This document shows, one piece after another, positions 53,887 through 62,378 of a DNA stretch of 64,000 bases (position 1 is its first letter; each line of letters opens with the position of its first letter). Source of the DNA: Phycisphaerales bacterium (GTDB taxonomy: Bacteria; Planctomycetota; Phycisphaerae; Phycisphaerales; UBA1924). The stretch spans positions 86,277 to 150,276 of the forward strand of contig DASPKU010000002.1 of assembly GCA_035627955.1 (NCBI GenBank), read 5' to 3'. The notes under the pieces were generated by a model that was not told where the DNA came from, ran no database searches, and saw nothing but the letters and a program-made list of their open reading frames with translations. The position numbers were made by a program, and so were the translations under genes.

Positions 53887-54744
53887 TCAGCCGCCCGACG
53901 GGGGCTTGGGCGTCTCCGCGGGAGTCTCCGTCGGCTGATCGGCCGGCGCGTCCGCAGGATTCTCGGGTGTGGGAGCGGTCGGCGCGTCGGGCTTGGAGCC
54001 GTCGGGCAGTGCTGGCGTCGTGGGGTTGCTGCCGGGGGGCAGGCGGGCGGGGTCCCACAGGGTCCACTTGCTGCCCTTGGGGCTGGAGATGATCACGTTG
54101 GAGAACTGCGGCTGCTGATTGTTCTTGCTGCTGCTTCGGCCGGCGGGGTCGAGCTGCAGCCAGGCGACGCCCGAGCCCTTGTCAAAGGTCATCACGAGCG
54201 GGAAGACGTCGTTGCGGCCTTGCGCGGCCTGGAAGGCGTCGGCCGAGCCCATGGCGGCCTTGCCGAACTCGATCAGCGTGCCGGGGGCGCCGGTCACGTG
54301 CCCGAGCTCCGCCTGGTAGGAGGACCGGAAGGTGTCAAGGTCGGCGTCGGTGATGCGAGCGTTTGCCTCGGGGGTCAGCATGGTGCGGAAGGTGGTGTAG
54401 TCGCCGGTATCAAGAGCGCGGAACTTCTCGGTGAGCGGCGTCGCCACCTCGCGCTGGTAGCCGGCCCACAGATGCCCGCCGCCGATCGAAAGCCCCAGCC
54501 ACACGGCCGAGACCACGAGCGAGATGATGATGCCGGCGATCGCCAGCCCGCGGCCCACCAGGCGGCCGTTGCTGTTGGCAATGACGATGAGGGCGGCGAC
54601 GCCGAAGAGCGTGCCCAGCACGGCGGGGCCGGGCGGGCAGCAGATCAGGGAAAAGACCAGCGACAGCACGGCCATGACGCTGGTCCGCTGCTCGACGTAG
54701 GGCTCGGAGGGGTAGTTGGGGTAGCCCGGGCTGTACTGGCTCAT
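53887..54744 (-). CDS. DUF4190-type membrane protein with soluble domain
   Basis: A 285-residue protein. After ~20 polar residues come two hydrophobic segments typical of DUF4190: SVMAVLSLVFSLICCPPGPA and GRGLAIAGIIISLVVSAVWLG, with a SNGRL loop between. A ~130-residue extracytoplasmic domain (YTTFRTMLTPEANARITDAD, FPLVMTFDKGSGVAWLQLDP) follows, then a Pro/Ala/Asp tail (PDAPTAPTPENPADAPADQP). The function is unknown. It lies between the cysteine desulfurase and the MlaF-like gene on the same strand, with 38 bases to the latter. Confidence 0.75.
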   Translation of the reverse strand: MSQYSPGYPNYPSEPYVEQRTSVMAVLSLVFSLICCPPGPAVLGTLFGVAALIVIANSNGRLVGRGLAIAGIIISLVVSAVWLGLSIGGGHLWAGYQREVATPLTEKFRALDTGDYTTFRTMLTPEANARITDADLDTFRSSYQAELGHVTGAPGTLIEFGKAAMGSADAFQAAQGRNDVFPLVMTFDKGSGVAWLQLDPAGRSSSKNNQQPQFSNVIISSPKGSKWTLWDPARLPPGSNPTTPALPDGSKPDAPTAPTPENPADAPADQPTETPAETPKPPSGG

Positions 54745-54775
54745 GACCCCGAGGGTATGCGGGCAACCCCGTCGA

Positions 54776-55918
54776 TCACGTCATCGACCTCCGCAACCGG
54801 TCCACGCACTCGATGACGATGGCCGCACCCTGCTCGATCTCGGCCGGGGTGGTCTCGCGCGAGAGGCTGAAGCGGACCGAGCCGTGGGCGACCTCCTCGG
54901 GCACGCCCATGGCCAGCAGGACCGGGGAGGGGTCGAGCGAGCCGGAGCTGCACGCGGCCCCGGCGGAGGCGCACAGGCCGCGCTCGCTGAGGAGCATCAG
55001 CAGGGCCTCGGCTTCCAGGCGCGGGAAGCCGATGTTGGTGGTGTTCCAGATGCGTGGCACGGCGGCTGCTCCGCGTGCCATGGCGACGTCTTCGTCGCTA
55101 TGTCTTCCAGTGGGAGTTCCGTTGACCACCGCATCCGGCACAGCCCTCACAACGAGCGATTCAAACCGATCCCTCAGTCCTTGGAGCCGCTCGCGCTCGC
55201 CCGCATTCTTAAACCACTCCGCCGCCTCCGCGCAGGCTACGCCCGCGCCGATGATGCCGGCGACGTTCTCGGTGCCGCCGCGTCGACCCAGCTCCTGGGT
55301 GCCCAGGACGCGCGGGCGCAGCCGCACGCCGCTGCGCACCCACAGCACGCCGACGCCCTTTGGCCCGTGGAACTTGTGGGGGGAGAAGGTCAGCAGGTCG
55401 CAGGGGAGTTCGGTGACGGGCTCCTTGCCGACCCACTGCGTGCCGTCGCAGTGGAACAGCACGCCGCGTTCCCGGCAGAGGCGGGCGATGTTGGCCACCG
55501 GCTGCACGACGCCGGTTTCGTTGTTGCACCACTGCACGCTGACGAGGCCGACATCCGGTGTCAGCTTGGCGGCGAGGTCGGCGAGGTCGATGAGGCCGTG
55601 GCTCGAGAGGCGGAGCCAGCGGGTGTGCCCGGTCTTCTCCAACTCTTCGCCAATGTCACGCACGGCCGCGTGCTCGGCCTTGGTGGTCACGAGCACGCGC
55701 CGCGATTCGGGCAGGGCGTGCAGCACGCCGCGGACGGCGAGGTCGATGGCCTCGGTGCCGCCGGAGGTGAAGGTGATCTCGCGGGCTTTGGCCCCGATGA
55801 GGTCGGCGGCGGACTGGCGGGCGAGTTCCACCTGCTGGCGCGCGGCCTGGCCCGCTCGGTGCACGCTCGAGGGGTTGTGCCAGTACTCGCGGAGGGCTGT
55901 TTCCACCGCGCGCACCAC
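54776..55918 (-). CDS. Cysteine desulfurase (NifS/IscS family)
   Basis: PLP enzyme that takes sulfur from cysteine for Fe-S clusters and other uses. Visible: FTSGGTEAIDLAVRG, the PLP-binding lysine in TFSPHKFHGPKGVGVLW, QWCNNETGVVQPV and the catalytic Cys in ASAGAACSSGSLDPSPVL. Two oddities: the conserved start IIYLDNNATTRPSEAV is encoded in the same frame at 55916-55963 but no ATG, GTG or TTG precedes it, so the first normal start is the GTG at 55916-55918; and a ~16-residue extra segment (GRHSDEDVAMARGAAAVP) derived from a palindromic repeat sits in the C-terminal domain. The true start is likely about 45 bases upstream with a non-standard codon or a sequence error. Confidence 0.88.
   Translation of the reverse strand: MVRAVETALREYWHNPSSVHRAGQAARQQVELARQSAADLIGAKAREITFTSGGTEAIDLAVRGVLHALPESRRVLVTTKAEHAAVRDIGEELEKTGHTRWLRLSSHGLIDLADLAAKLTPDVGLVSVQWCNNETGVVQPVANIARLCRERGVLFHCDGTQWVGKEPVTELPCDLLTFSPHKFHGPKGVGVLWVRSGVRLRPRVLGTQELGRRGGTENVAGIIGAGVACAEAAEWFKNAGERERLQGLRDRFESLVVRAVPDAVVNGTPTGRHSDEDVAMARGAAAVPRIWNTTNIGFPRLEAEALLMLLSERGLCASAGAACSSGSLDPSPVLLAMGVPEEVAHGSVRFSLSRETTPAEIEQGAAIVIECVDRLRRSMT
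55055..55098. repeat. Double palindromic repeat inside the cysteine desulfurase gene
   Basis: TGGCACG (55055-55061) pairs with CGTGCCA (55074-55080), and GCGACG (55083-55088) with CGTCGC (55093-55098). It is read in frame as extra residues absent from typical family members. Confidence 0.7.
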
Positions 55919-56013
55919 CGCCTCGCTGGGGCGCGTGGTCGCGTTGTTATCGAGGTAGATGATGCGGGAAGGGTATGAGGGCGTGCGCTGGGTGTGCTGT
56001 TCAGGGCCGCGGG

Positions 56014-56547
56014 TCAGAACGGGGCCTTCTCGCCGAACTTCGCCGCGAGGTCGCGCAGGTGCCGCTTGAGGTAGGTGTCCTTGCCGAACAGGTATTCCAT
56101 CATTGCGCGGGGGATGGCGTGCTTTACGCGCCCGCGCTCGGTGAGCGTGACGCGCGTGCCGCCGCCCTCGGGTGACACGAGGTACTCCCAGTTGCCGCTG
56201 AAGAACTGGGCGTCGTCGGCGATGGTGCCGACCATGCGGGTGGGCGGCTGGATCTCACTGAACACCAGCACGAAGCTGTTGCGGCCCATCTGCTGCTTCC
56301 ACACGGGGTGCCCGTCGCGGTCGGGCAGGCGCTCCAGTTTGTTGATGCCCTTGACCCAGTTCTTATGGCCGGCGATGTCGGCGATGGTGTCCCACACGAC
56401 CTGCTGCGGCTGGTTGAGCGTGATGGCGGCGCTGGCGGTGTGCTCCTCGGGCAGGCGCTTGCCGAGAAGGTGCATGGTCAGGAGGAAGAGCGCGAGCAGG
56501 CCGATGGCGGCGAGGGCGATGTAGAGCCAGATCATGGTGGACAGCAT
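56014..56547 (-). CDS. SRPBCC family protein with N-terminal membrane segment
   Basis: A ~177-residue protein. A single membrane segment (IWLYIALAAIGLLALFLLTM) is followed by a START/Bet v1-like SRPBCC domain: AITLNQPQQVVWDTIADIAG, WVKGINKLERLPDRDGHPVW, TRMVGTIADDAQFFSGNWEY and the C-terminal helix IPRAMMEYLFGKDTYLKRHL. ATG 56545-56547 is used; 56533-56535 is an alternative. SRPBCC domains bind hydrophobic ligands; the ligand is unknown. It is upstream of the cysteine desulfurase on the same strand. Confidence 0.8.
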   Translation of the reverse strand: MLSTMIWLYIALAAIGLLALFLLTMHLLGKRLPEEHTASAAITLNQPQQVVWDTIADIAGHKNWVKGINKLERLPDRDGHPVWKQQMGRNSFVLVFSEIQPPTRMVGTIADDAQFFSGNWEYLVSPEGGGTRVTLTERGRVKHAIPRAMMEYLFGKDTYLKRHLRDLAAKFGEKAPF

Positions 56548-56574
56548 ACCGGCGGGTTTGGTGCGTGCGAGACC

Positions 56575-56673
56575 CGTTGGGAACGAGCCCGAAACGCAGT
56601 GACGGGTCCTCCGGTCAACCTTGCACGCAGGGCTGCCCGGCCCGCTCACTTCGTTCGGGGCTCGTTACGAACG
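56575..56673 (-). repeat. REP unit
   Basis: One reverse-orientation unit (GAGCCCGAAACGCAGTGACG ... CCCGCTCACTTCGTTCGGGG) between the SRPBCC start and the frameshifted O-methyltransferase stop. Confidence 0.85.
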
Positions 56674-56686
56674 GTCGCCGCAAAGC

Positions 56687-57359
56687 TCATGACTTGCGCG
56701 CGATCAGCACGCCTTCCCGGATCGGGACGCACGCGGTAACGAAGGCGGGGTCCGCGGCGACCGTCCGGTTGAACGTGTCCACCGCGTGCTGCTCGGGGGT
56801 GTTGCTGTCGATCCACCAGTTGCCGGCGCCCAGGGCGTTGTCGGCGATGAACAGACCGCCGGGGCCGGATCATGGGGCGGAGGTGCTCGAAGTAGGCGAG
56901 GTACTCGGTCTTGACGGCGTCGATGAAGGCGACGTCGATGGACGCGGGGCCGAGCTCGCGGGCAAGGCGGGGGAGCACGTCAAGGGCCGCGCCGGTAATG
57001 ACCTGCACGCGGTCGGCCAGGCCCGCGGCCTCGAACTCCCGCTGGGCGAAGGCCGCGTGCTTGGGCTCGAACTCGATGGCGATGAGGCGACCGGCGGGCG
57101 GGAGGGCGCGGGCGAGCCAGATGCCCGAGTACCCGGCCAGTGTGCCGACCTCGATGATGACGCCGCGGGCGGCGGGGGCCTGCGTGGCGGTGGTCGCGAG
57201 CAGCTGGAGCAGGCGGCCGACGTCGGGCGACACGGCGATATCGGGCAGCCCCGCGGCCCGGGCGCGGTCCATCAGCGTGGCAAGGTGCGGGTCCGACCCG
57301 CCGAACACGCGGGCGAGGTAGTCACGGGTCGCGTCCCACCGCTGCGGCGTCATCTCCAT
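56687..57359 (-). pseudogene. O-methyltransferase, interrupted by a single-base frameshift
   Basis: The first ~165 residues are a normal class I O-methyltransferase (GVIIEVGTLAGYSGIWLARA, GRLIAIEFEPKHAAFAQREF, SIDVAFIDAVKTEYLAYFE, of the caffeoyl-CoA type). Near 56861-56866 an extra base in a GGGGCC run moves the frame. With one C removed the protein continues as GGLFIADNALGAGNWWIDSN and ends VPIREGVLIARKS at a TGA (56687-56689), so the full enzyme is ~224 residues. Start at 57359 (MEMTPQ). Either a recent mutation or a sequence error in a homopolymer; without the repair the frame runs into the REP unit. Confidence 0.85.
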
Positions 57360-57491
57360 GAGATGAGCATAACCGCGACAAACGTGCCACCGAGATGTCC
57401 TCATCTCGGTGGCCTTGGTCTGCCTCAGCGAGTGTCGTCCGCCGATCCGGGACTTCGCCCGGAGCGGCTCAGTCTCGGCTTCTTGGAGAGC

Positions 57492-58022
57492 TCAGCTCGG
57501 GCGAGGCCTCACCCACGCACGCACGCGACGCGCGTACTCGCACGTGGACTTGCCTGCCTGTGCAACCTGGCGACCCGCCGTGCCCATGTGCGAGCCCACC
57601 GTGACGGTGGCGTCCTTGCACTTCACCGCGGCGCCCGCGACCTCGCGCCCCATGTCGCGGAAACCCGCGGCCGCGGCGGCGGCGTTGGCCTTCCAGTCCG
57701 CGGGTTTGCGGGCGGCCTGCTGACGCCCCACATGCTTGACCGCCCACACGCTGAGAACGCCCGCCAGCAGCGTGATCCAGCCCCACACAACCCACGCGGT
57801 GGGCGCGGTGAACGCGCCGGAGTCGGCCGCGGCGGAGACGCCGATGGCGGACGCGAATGAGGCGAGCAGGGTGGAGCCGAAGCCGGCCTTCAGCGTGCCC
57901 TTGATGCTCTCGGGGGCGAGCGCTTCGTCGCCAAAGGCCCACCACAGGCCCTTGTAGCCCCTCCAGGGCAGCGTGAGCAGCACGGCGAACGGGCGGCGGA
58001 CCAGCGACAGGATGCGGCGCAT
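57492..58022 (-). CDS. Hypothetical membrane protein
   Basis: A 176-residue protein. A basic N-terminus (RRILSLVRRPF) leads to a hydrophobic stretch (VLLTLPWRGYKGLWWAFG), then a segment ending in two membrane helices (AGFGSTLLASFASAIGVSAA; AWVVWGWITLLAGVLSVWAV) and a basic Ala-rich C-terminal tail (WKANAAAAAAGFRDMGREVA). No family was recognised. It follows the cyanophycinase on the same strand with ~75 bases between. Confidence 0.65.
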   Translation of the reverse strand: MRRILSLVRRPFAVLLTLPWRGYKGLWWAFGDEALAPESIKGTLKAGFGSTLLASFASAIGVSAAADSGAFTAPTAWVVWGWITLLAGVLSVWAVKHVGRQQAARKPADWKANAAAAAAGFRDMGREVAGAAVKCKDATVTVGSHMGTAGRQVAQAGKSTCEYARRVRAWVRPRPS

Positions 58023-58097
58023 AGGAGCCTCCGCCCTGTTATTGGGAGGCGAGCCGGCGGCATTTCAGGGGGGAAAACGGCAGCCCGGGCTGCTGGT

Positions 58098-59513
58098 TCA
58101 CCGCGGCTTCGGGCTCTCCGGCGACAGCCCGGTCGAATGGTCGACTTTCGGTGGAATCGGTAGCGGGGCCGGCACAGCCTGGCCGCTGACGAGGTCGACA
58201 CCCCACCCGGGCGGCAGCAGGTGGACGAGACCCCGGTGCAGCGAGGCCGCCTTGAGCGAGCCGGGCGCGAATGCCTCGAGCGCGTGCGCGCCGTCGAGTA
58301 TCACCGATGATGCCGCGGTTGCCCCGGGGCGCACCGCGATGTTGATGTGCGTATCGAGGAAGGACAACTGCGTGCCGGGCGGGGCCATCACCGCCACCTG
58401 TCGCTCGCAAGAAATGGTGTTGATCCGCTCCATCACGGGGCGGGCGTCTGAATAAGGGTTGCCGACGACCCACACGGTCGGGCCGCCCCCCATCGTGGCG
58501 ACGCGCGTCCACTCGGGCGATCCCCGCTTCGCCGGGTCTGGCGCGTCGCCCTGGGGCGCGGGCTGTGGCGCGGCGGTGAAGGGCACCTCTATCTCGGTGC
58601 TTGTGATTGACCAACCGCCCGTGCGCGCCGGCGTCGGTTCACGCGCCGTGATGAACTGGCGCGTCTTGAGGTCCAGCTTCGCGCCCGCGGGGGCGATCGT
58701 GATGAAGACGAAGGAAACCAGGGGCGGGCGGTCCTTGACGATCTCAATGCGCGAGCTGGGTGAGAGCTCCAGCAGCACGGCCACACCCTCGCCCTTCACC
58801 TCCGCCGTGCCATCGGGGGAGACGCACAGGGCGGTGCGGGCGTCCATCCCGACGCCGAGCACGTCGGCCTTGTGGACCTCCCGGGCGTGGGCCAGCATGG
58901 CCATCAGCCTCGGCAGCCGGGCCCGTTCGCCGAAGTGCGTGTCGAACAGCACGCCGGGGGCGAACCCGAGGTAGCCCTTCGTGAGCGTGAGGTCGGGGTG
59001 GCGGGCGTCCTTGACGATCTCGTCGGGGTGCAGTGAGCCGTTGACGGCGTCGTAGCTGAGCTCGCCGAGGATGGCGCAGCCCGCGCTCGTGCCGCCCACA
59101 ACCCCGCCGCGCTTGAACACCTCGCGGATCGCGGCCTCGGTTTTGGTGCCGCGCCACATCTGGACGTAGCGGCTCTGCGACCCGCCCCGGATGAAGATGA
59201 TGGATGCGGCGGTGATGGCGTCGTAGGTCTCCTGGGTGTCGGCGTTCCTCTCGGTGATGACGAGGCTCTTGGCGGACTTCGCGCCCGCCTTCACGAAGGC
59301 CGCTTCCCGCGGGTCGGGCTGGTCGGTCGCATCGAGCTCCACCGCGCCGAGCAGCACCACGTGCCCGTTCCCACCCTTCGCGGCCATCCACCCGTACATC
59401 TCCGCGGCCCAGGGGCCACGCCCGGTGCCGCCGCCCTCGGCGCAGAGATAGCCCTGGGCGAGGGCGTGTTGAAGGCACAGGAGAACGGCGGCCGTGGCGG
59501 CGAGAAGTCGCAT
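58098..59513 (-). CDS. Exported cyanophycinase-like peptidase (S51)
   Basis: A 471-residue protein with signal peptide MRLLAATAAVLLCLQHALA. The S51-type core is visible: CAEGGGTGRG, HVVLLGAVELD, IIFIRGGSQSRYVQMW, and the nucleophile elbow GGTSAGCAILGE with the catalytic Ser. A KGYLGFAPGVLFDTHFGERA segment supplies the next conserved block. The ~190-residue C-terminal part is not typical and carries Pro-rich linkers (APQPAPQGDAPDP). Such enzymes cleave beta-Asp-Arg dipeptide polymers or act as exported peptidases. It starts four bases after the stop of the SRPBCC gene, so both are probably cotranscribed. Confidence 0.88.
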   Translation of the reverse strand: MRLLAATAAVLLCLQHALAQGYLCAEGGGTGRGPWAAEMYGWMAAKGGNGHVVLLGAVELDATDQPDPREAAFVKAGAKSAKSLVITERNADTQETYDAITAASIIFIRGGSQSRYVQMWRGTKTEAAIREVFKRGGVVGGTSAGCAILGELSYDAVNGSLHPDEIVKDARHPDLTLTKGYLGFAPGVLFDTHFGERARLPRLMAMLAHAREVHKADVLGVGMDARTALCVSPDGTAEVKGEGVAVLLELSPSSRIEIVKDRPPLVSFVFITIAPAGAKLDLKTRQFITAREPTPARTGGWSITSTEIEVPFTAAPQPAPQGDAPDPAKRGSPEWTRVATMGGGPTVWVVGNPYSDARPVMERINTISCERQVAVMAPPGTQLSFLDTHINIAVRPGATAASSVILDGAHALEAFAPGSLKAASLHRGLVHLLPPGWGVDLVSGQAVPAPLPIPPKVDHSTGLSPESPKPR

Positions 59514-59516
59514 GTG

Positions 59517-60149
59517 TTAGTGCTCCAGGAGGTCGCGCAGGGCATCCAGCCGCGCGCCCCATTGCTCTTTGACGCGCTTGCCCGCCGCGGCGGAGGGCAG
59601 CTTGCTGTGCTGCACGGTCACCTGGGCCTTGCTGTCGCCCTTGGGGTAGAACATGACCTCCAGGTTCGTGCCGTCGCCCCACGTGATGCGGATGGAACGG
59701 TCCTGCGTGGCCTTGCGGACGGTGAAGTCATCGGGCAGCCACTTGGCGCGGGCGCGGCCATTCCAGGCGTTGTAGAGGTCGCTGATCGGCACGTTGATGG
59801 TGCGGCTGGCGCTCACGGAGAAGCCGTCGGGACGCTCGTGCTTGGCGCGCAGGCCGCGGTCGCGCTCGTAGGCGACCGTGACCATCTGGCACCACCACTC
59901 GGGCACGGCGTGCGCGTCGTGCAGGTGCTCGGCGGCGAGCTTGTGGTTGTGCTCGCCGAGCTTTCTGGCGAAGGTGTCGAGAACCTTGAACCAGTGGGAC
60001 TGTGGCTTGCCGGTGGCGCGCTCGACCGCCCCGTCAGAGATGCCCGCGGCGGGCTTCGCGCCTGCCGCTTTCTTAGACGTGGCGGCTTTCTTCGCGACCT
60101 TTGCGACGGTTTTACCAGTGCGTGCGGGGGTGGCGGTCTTCGTCGGCAT
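59517..60149 (-). CDS. SRPBCC domain protein with Lys/Ala-rich N-terminus
   Basis: A 210-residue protein. Residues 1-35 are histone H1-like (KTVAKVAKKAATSKKAAGAK). A helical region with GISDGAVERATGKPQSHWFK and HLHDAHAVPEWWCQMVTVAY (DUF4287-like) follows, then an AHSA1/SRPBCC domain (VSASRTINVPISDLYNAWNG, RSIRITWGDGTNLEVMFYPK). Proteins with this combination are common in soil bacteria; activity is unknown. It is directly upstream of the cyanophycinase-like gene. Confidence 0.82.
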   Translation of the reverse strand: MPTKTATPARTGKTVAKVAKKAATSKKAAGAKPAAGISDGAVERATGKPQSHWFKVLDTFARKLGEHNHKLAAEHLHDAHAVPEWWCQMVTVAYERDRGLRAKHERPDGFSVSASRTINVPISDLYNAWNGRARAKWLPDDFTVRKATQDRSIRITWGDGTNLEVMFYPKGDSKAQVTVQHSKLPSAAAGKRVKEQWGARLDALRDLLEH

Positions 60150-60191
60150 GGACGGCAGGATACCGCGCGGGCTGCGTCCGCCAAGCGCGGT

Positions 60192-60758
60192 TCACTTGAT
60201 CCTGAGCAGCCGCTTCTCGATCTCGGCCGCGAGGCGGGCGGCTAGGCGTGTGTCCTGCGAGACCGGGACGTTGTACTCGCCGCCCACGCCCTGGGCCGCG
60301 GCCTGGGGGTCGCTGGCTGTGGTGGTCATGCCGATCGCCCGCGACGACACGCGGACGCCGGGGCTTTGACGCCGGTACACGGTCACCTCGACACGTCCGC
60401 GCAACAGGCCCGCGGGGTCGACGGGTGCCGGCTCGCCCGCGTCGTTCTCGAACGTGATGCGGACGACGCGTGACTGGTTGTTTACGGTGTCGTCCACCTC
60501 CTGCGAGAGCGAGGACTGATCCTTGTCCCACATGGAGACCAGCCCGGCGGTGGCCTTGGGCTGCGTGGTAATGACGCCCTGCTGGGCATCGACGCGCTCG
60601 AGCTGGAAGCGGTAGTCGCGGAGCGTCTCACGCGCGGCGTCGAAGGCGGCGGCGTAGCGGCCGGTGCCGACCTGGAACTCGGGTGATGTCGGGCGGGAGC
60701 AGCCGACGAGGAGCAGAGCGGCGAGGAGCAGCGGCAGGGCCTTCAGCATGTGCACCAT
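60192..60758 (-). CDS. Predicted lipoprotein
   Basis: A 188-residue protein with lipobox LVGC after a hydrophobic MLKALPLLLAALL core (Cys at residue 20). The mature part has a beta-rich pattern (YAAAFDAARETLRDYRFQLE, GVITTQPKATAGLVSMW, RGRVEVTVYRRQSPGVRVSS) and ends with a helix EIEKRLLRIK. No family is assigned, but similar small lipoproteins are frequent. It starts nine bases after the PLP decarboxylase stop on the same strand. Confidence 0.8.
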   Translation of the reverse strand: MVHMLKALPLLLAALLLVGCSRPTSPEFQVGTGRYAAAFDAARETLRDYRFQLERVDAQQGVITTQPKATAGLVSMWDKDQSSLSQEVDDTVNNQSRVVRITFENDAGEPAPVDPAGLLRGRVEVTVYRRQSPGVRVSSRAIGMTTTASDPQAAAQGVGGEYNVPVSQDTRLAARLAAEIEKRLLRIK

Positions 60759-60767
60759 GGTACCGGT

Positions 60768-62314
60768 CTAGAGCGCCGCAGCACACTGCTGTACCAGCTC
60801 CCACAGAGCCCGCACGTGGCGCTCCTGCGTGCGGGTCGCGCCGATGGCCGCGCGGATGACGTACTTGCGGACGCCGCCAACCTCCACGACCGTGTGGGTG
60901 ATAAAGGCACGCCCGGAGGCGTTCACGGCGTCGAGGAGCCGCTTGTTGCGCTCGTCGGCGGCGGGGCCCTCGCCGCGGAGGCGGAAGCAGACGAGGTTCA
61001 GCCGCCGCTCGCCGATCAGCTCGAAGCGAGCGTCGGCACGGACGAGGTCTTCGAGGAACCCCGCCAGCCGCACGTGCTCGCGGATCTGCGCCCGCAGGCC
61101 TTCGACCCCGTAATGCCGCAGCACGAACCAAAGTTTCAGGGCTCGGAACCGTCGGCCCAGTGGCACCTGCAGGTCGCGGAAGTCGGTGACGGCGCCCGAG
61201 TCGCTGGCGGTGTTGCGGAGGTACTCGGGGGTGATGGAGAGGGCGTCGATGAGGCCGCGCTTGTCGCGCACCCAGAAGCAGTCGCAGTCGAAGTTGGTCA
61301 GCAGCCACTTGTGCGGGTTGAAGCAGAAGGAGTCGGCGTGCTCGACGCCCTCGAGCATCCAGCGGAACTCGGGGCACACACACGCGGAGCCCGCGTGCGC
61401 GGCGTCGATGTGCAGCCACGCCCCGCCCCGCGCCGCCGCGATGTTCACGATGCTGTCGAACCCCAGCGTCCCCGTCGTCCCCAGTGTCGCGCACACGAAA
61501 CACGGCCACTTCCCGGCCGCGATGTCATCGGCGATCATGCGGGCGAGCGCGGGAGCATCCATCGCGAACGACGCGTCCACCGGCACCAGCCGCACGTGCT
61601 CGCGGTCCTCTGGTCCGCTGGCGATCCCCGCGATCATGGCCGCCTTGATGATCGACGAGTGAGCCTGCTCGGACGCGTACACCGTCAGCGCATCCGCCCG
61701 TCCCAGCCCTGCCGGCGGGCACGCTGGCGCGCGGCCACCAGTGCAACGAGCGCGGCCTCGCTGGCCGTGCCCTGTATGACGCCCGCGCCCTTGCCCGAGT
61801 CGCTGCGCCACTCCCGCGGCAGGCCCATCGCCTCGACCAGCCAGTCGAGCACTCGCTCCTCGAGCTCTGTGCACGCGGGGCTGGTGGCCCACAGCATGCC
61901 CTGCACACCGAGCCCGGCGCTCAGCAGCTCGCCCAGCACTGCGGGGCCCGACGCGTTGGCAGGGAAGTAGCCGAAGAAGCTCGGGCTCTGCCAGTGCGTG
62001 ACGCCGGGGAGGATGGTGCGCTCGAGGTCTTCAAACACCGCTGACCACGCCTGATCCGCGGGCGCGGCGGCGAGCTGCGGCCAGTCTCCCTCTCCCGATT
62101 CATCTGACGGCTCCGCCCCGAGCGAGCCGAGCCCCGACTCCGGTGGCGACTCGGGAAGCCCGCCCTTCACCTCACCCGGCGTCACCCGCGACAGCACCGG
62201 CAGCGACTCCACGCGGTCCCAGTAGGCCGCGATCCAGTCGACCATGCGGTGCCCCAGCGCGCGGAACTCCTCGCTGGTCATGTGCGGAACGGGGCTCGAA
62301 TCGTCGGGCGTCAT
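60768..62314 (-). pseudogene. PLP-dependent decarboxylase (aromatic amino-acid type), frameshifted
   Basis: Group II decarboxylase of ~515 residues in two frames. The N-terminal part (62314 to ~61690) has MTSEEFRALGHRMVDWIAAY, THWQSPSFFGYFPANASGPA, LGELLSAGLGVQGMLWATSP and GVIQGTASEAALVALVAARQ. The C-terminal part (~61700 to 60768) has YASEQAHSSIIKAAMIAG, WLHIDAAHAGSACVCPEFRW and the PLP lysine in SFCFNPHKWLLTNFDC. The two frames join around 61690-61700, where one base seems to be missing in CGGGCGGATGC; otherwise the N-terminal frame ends RMR-stop. Mutation or sequence error cannot be told apart. It heads a run of minus-strand genes down to 57492. Confidence 0.88.
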
Positions 62315-62327
62315 GGGCGTCAGCGTA

Positions 62328-62351
62328 CCCACCGGTGATGAGACCGGTGGG
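62328..62351. repeat. CACCGGT-type palindrome in a divergent promoter region
   Basis: CCCACCGGT (62328-62336) pairs with ACCGGTGGG (62343-62351) around GATGAG, in the 64-base gap between the decarboxylase and helicase starts. It resembles the ACCGGTC...GACCGGT repeat of 1785-1810 but is shorter. Confidence 0.5.
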
Positions 62352-62378
62352 CAAGGGCGGCTTCGTACACTCCCCGTC

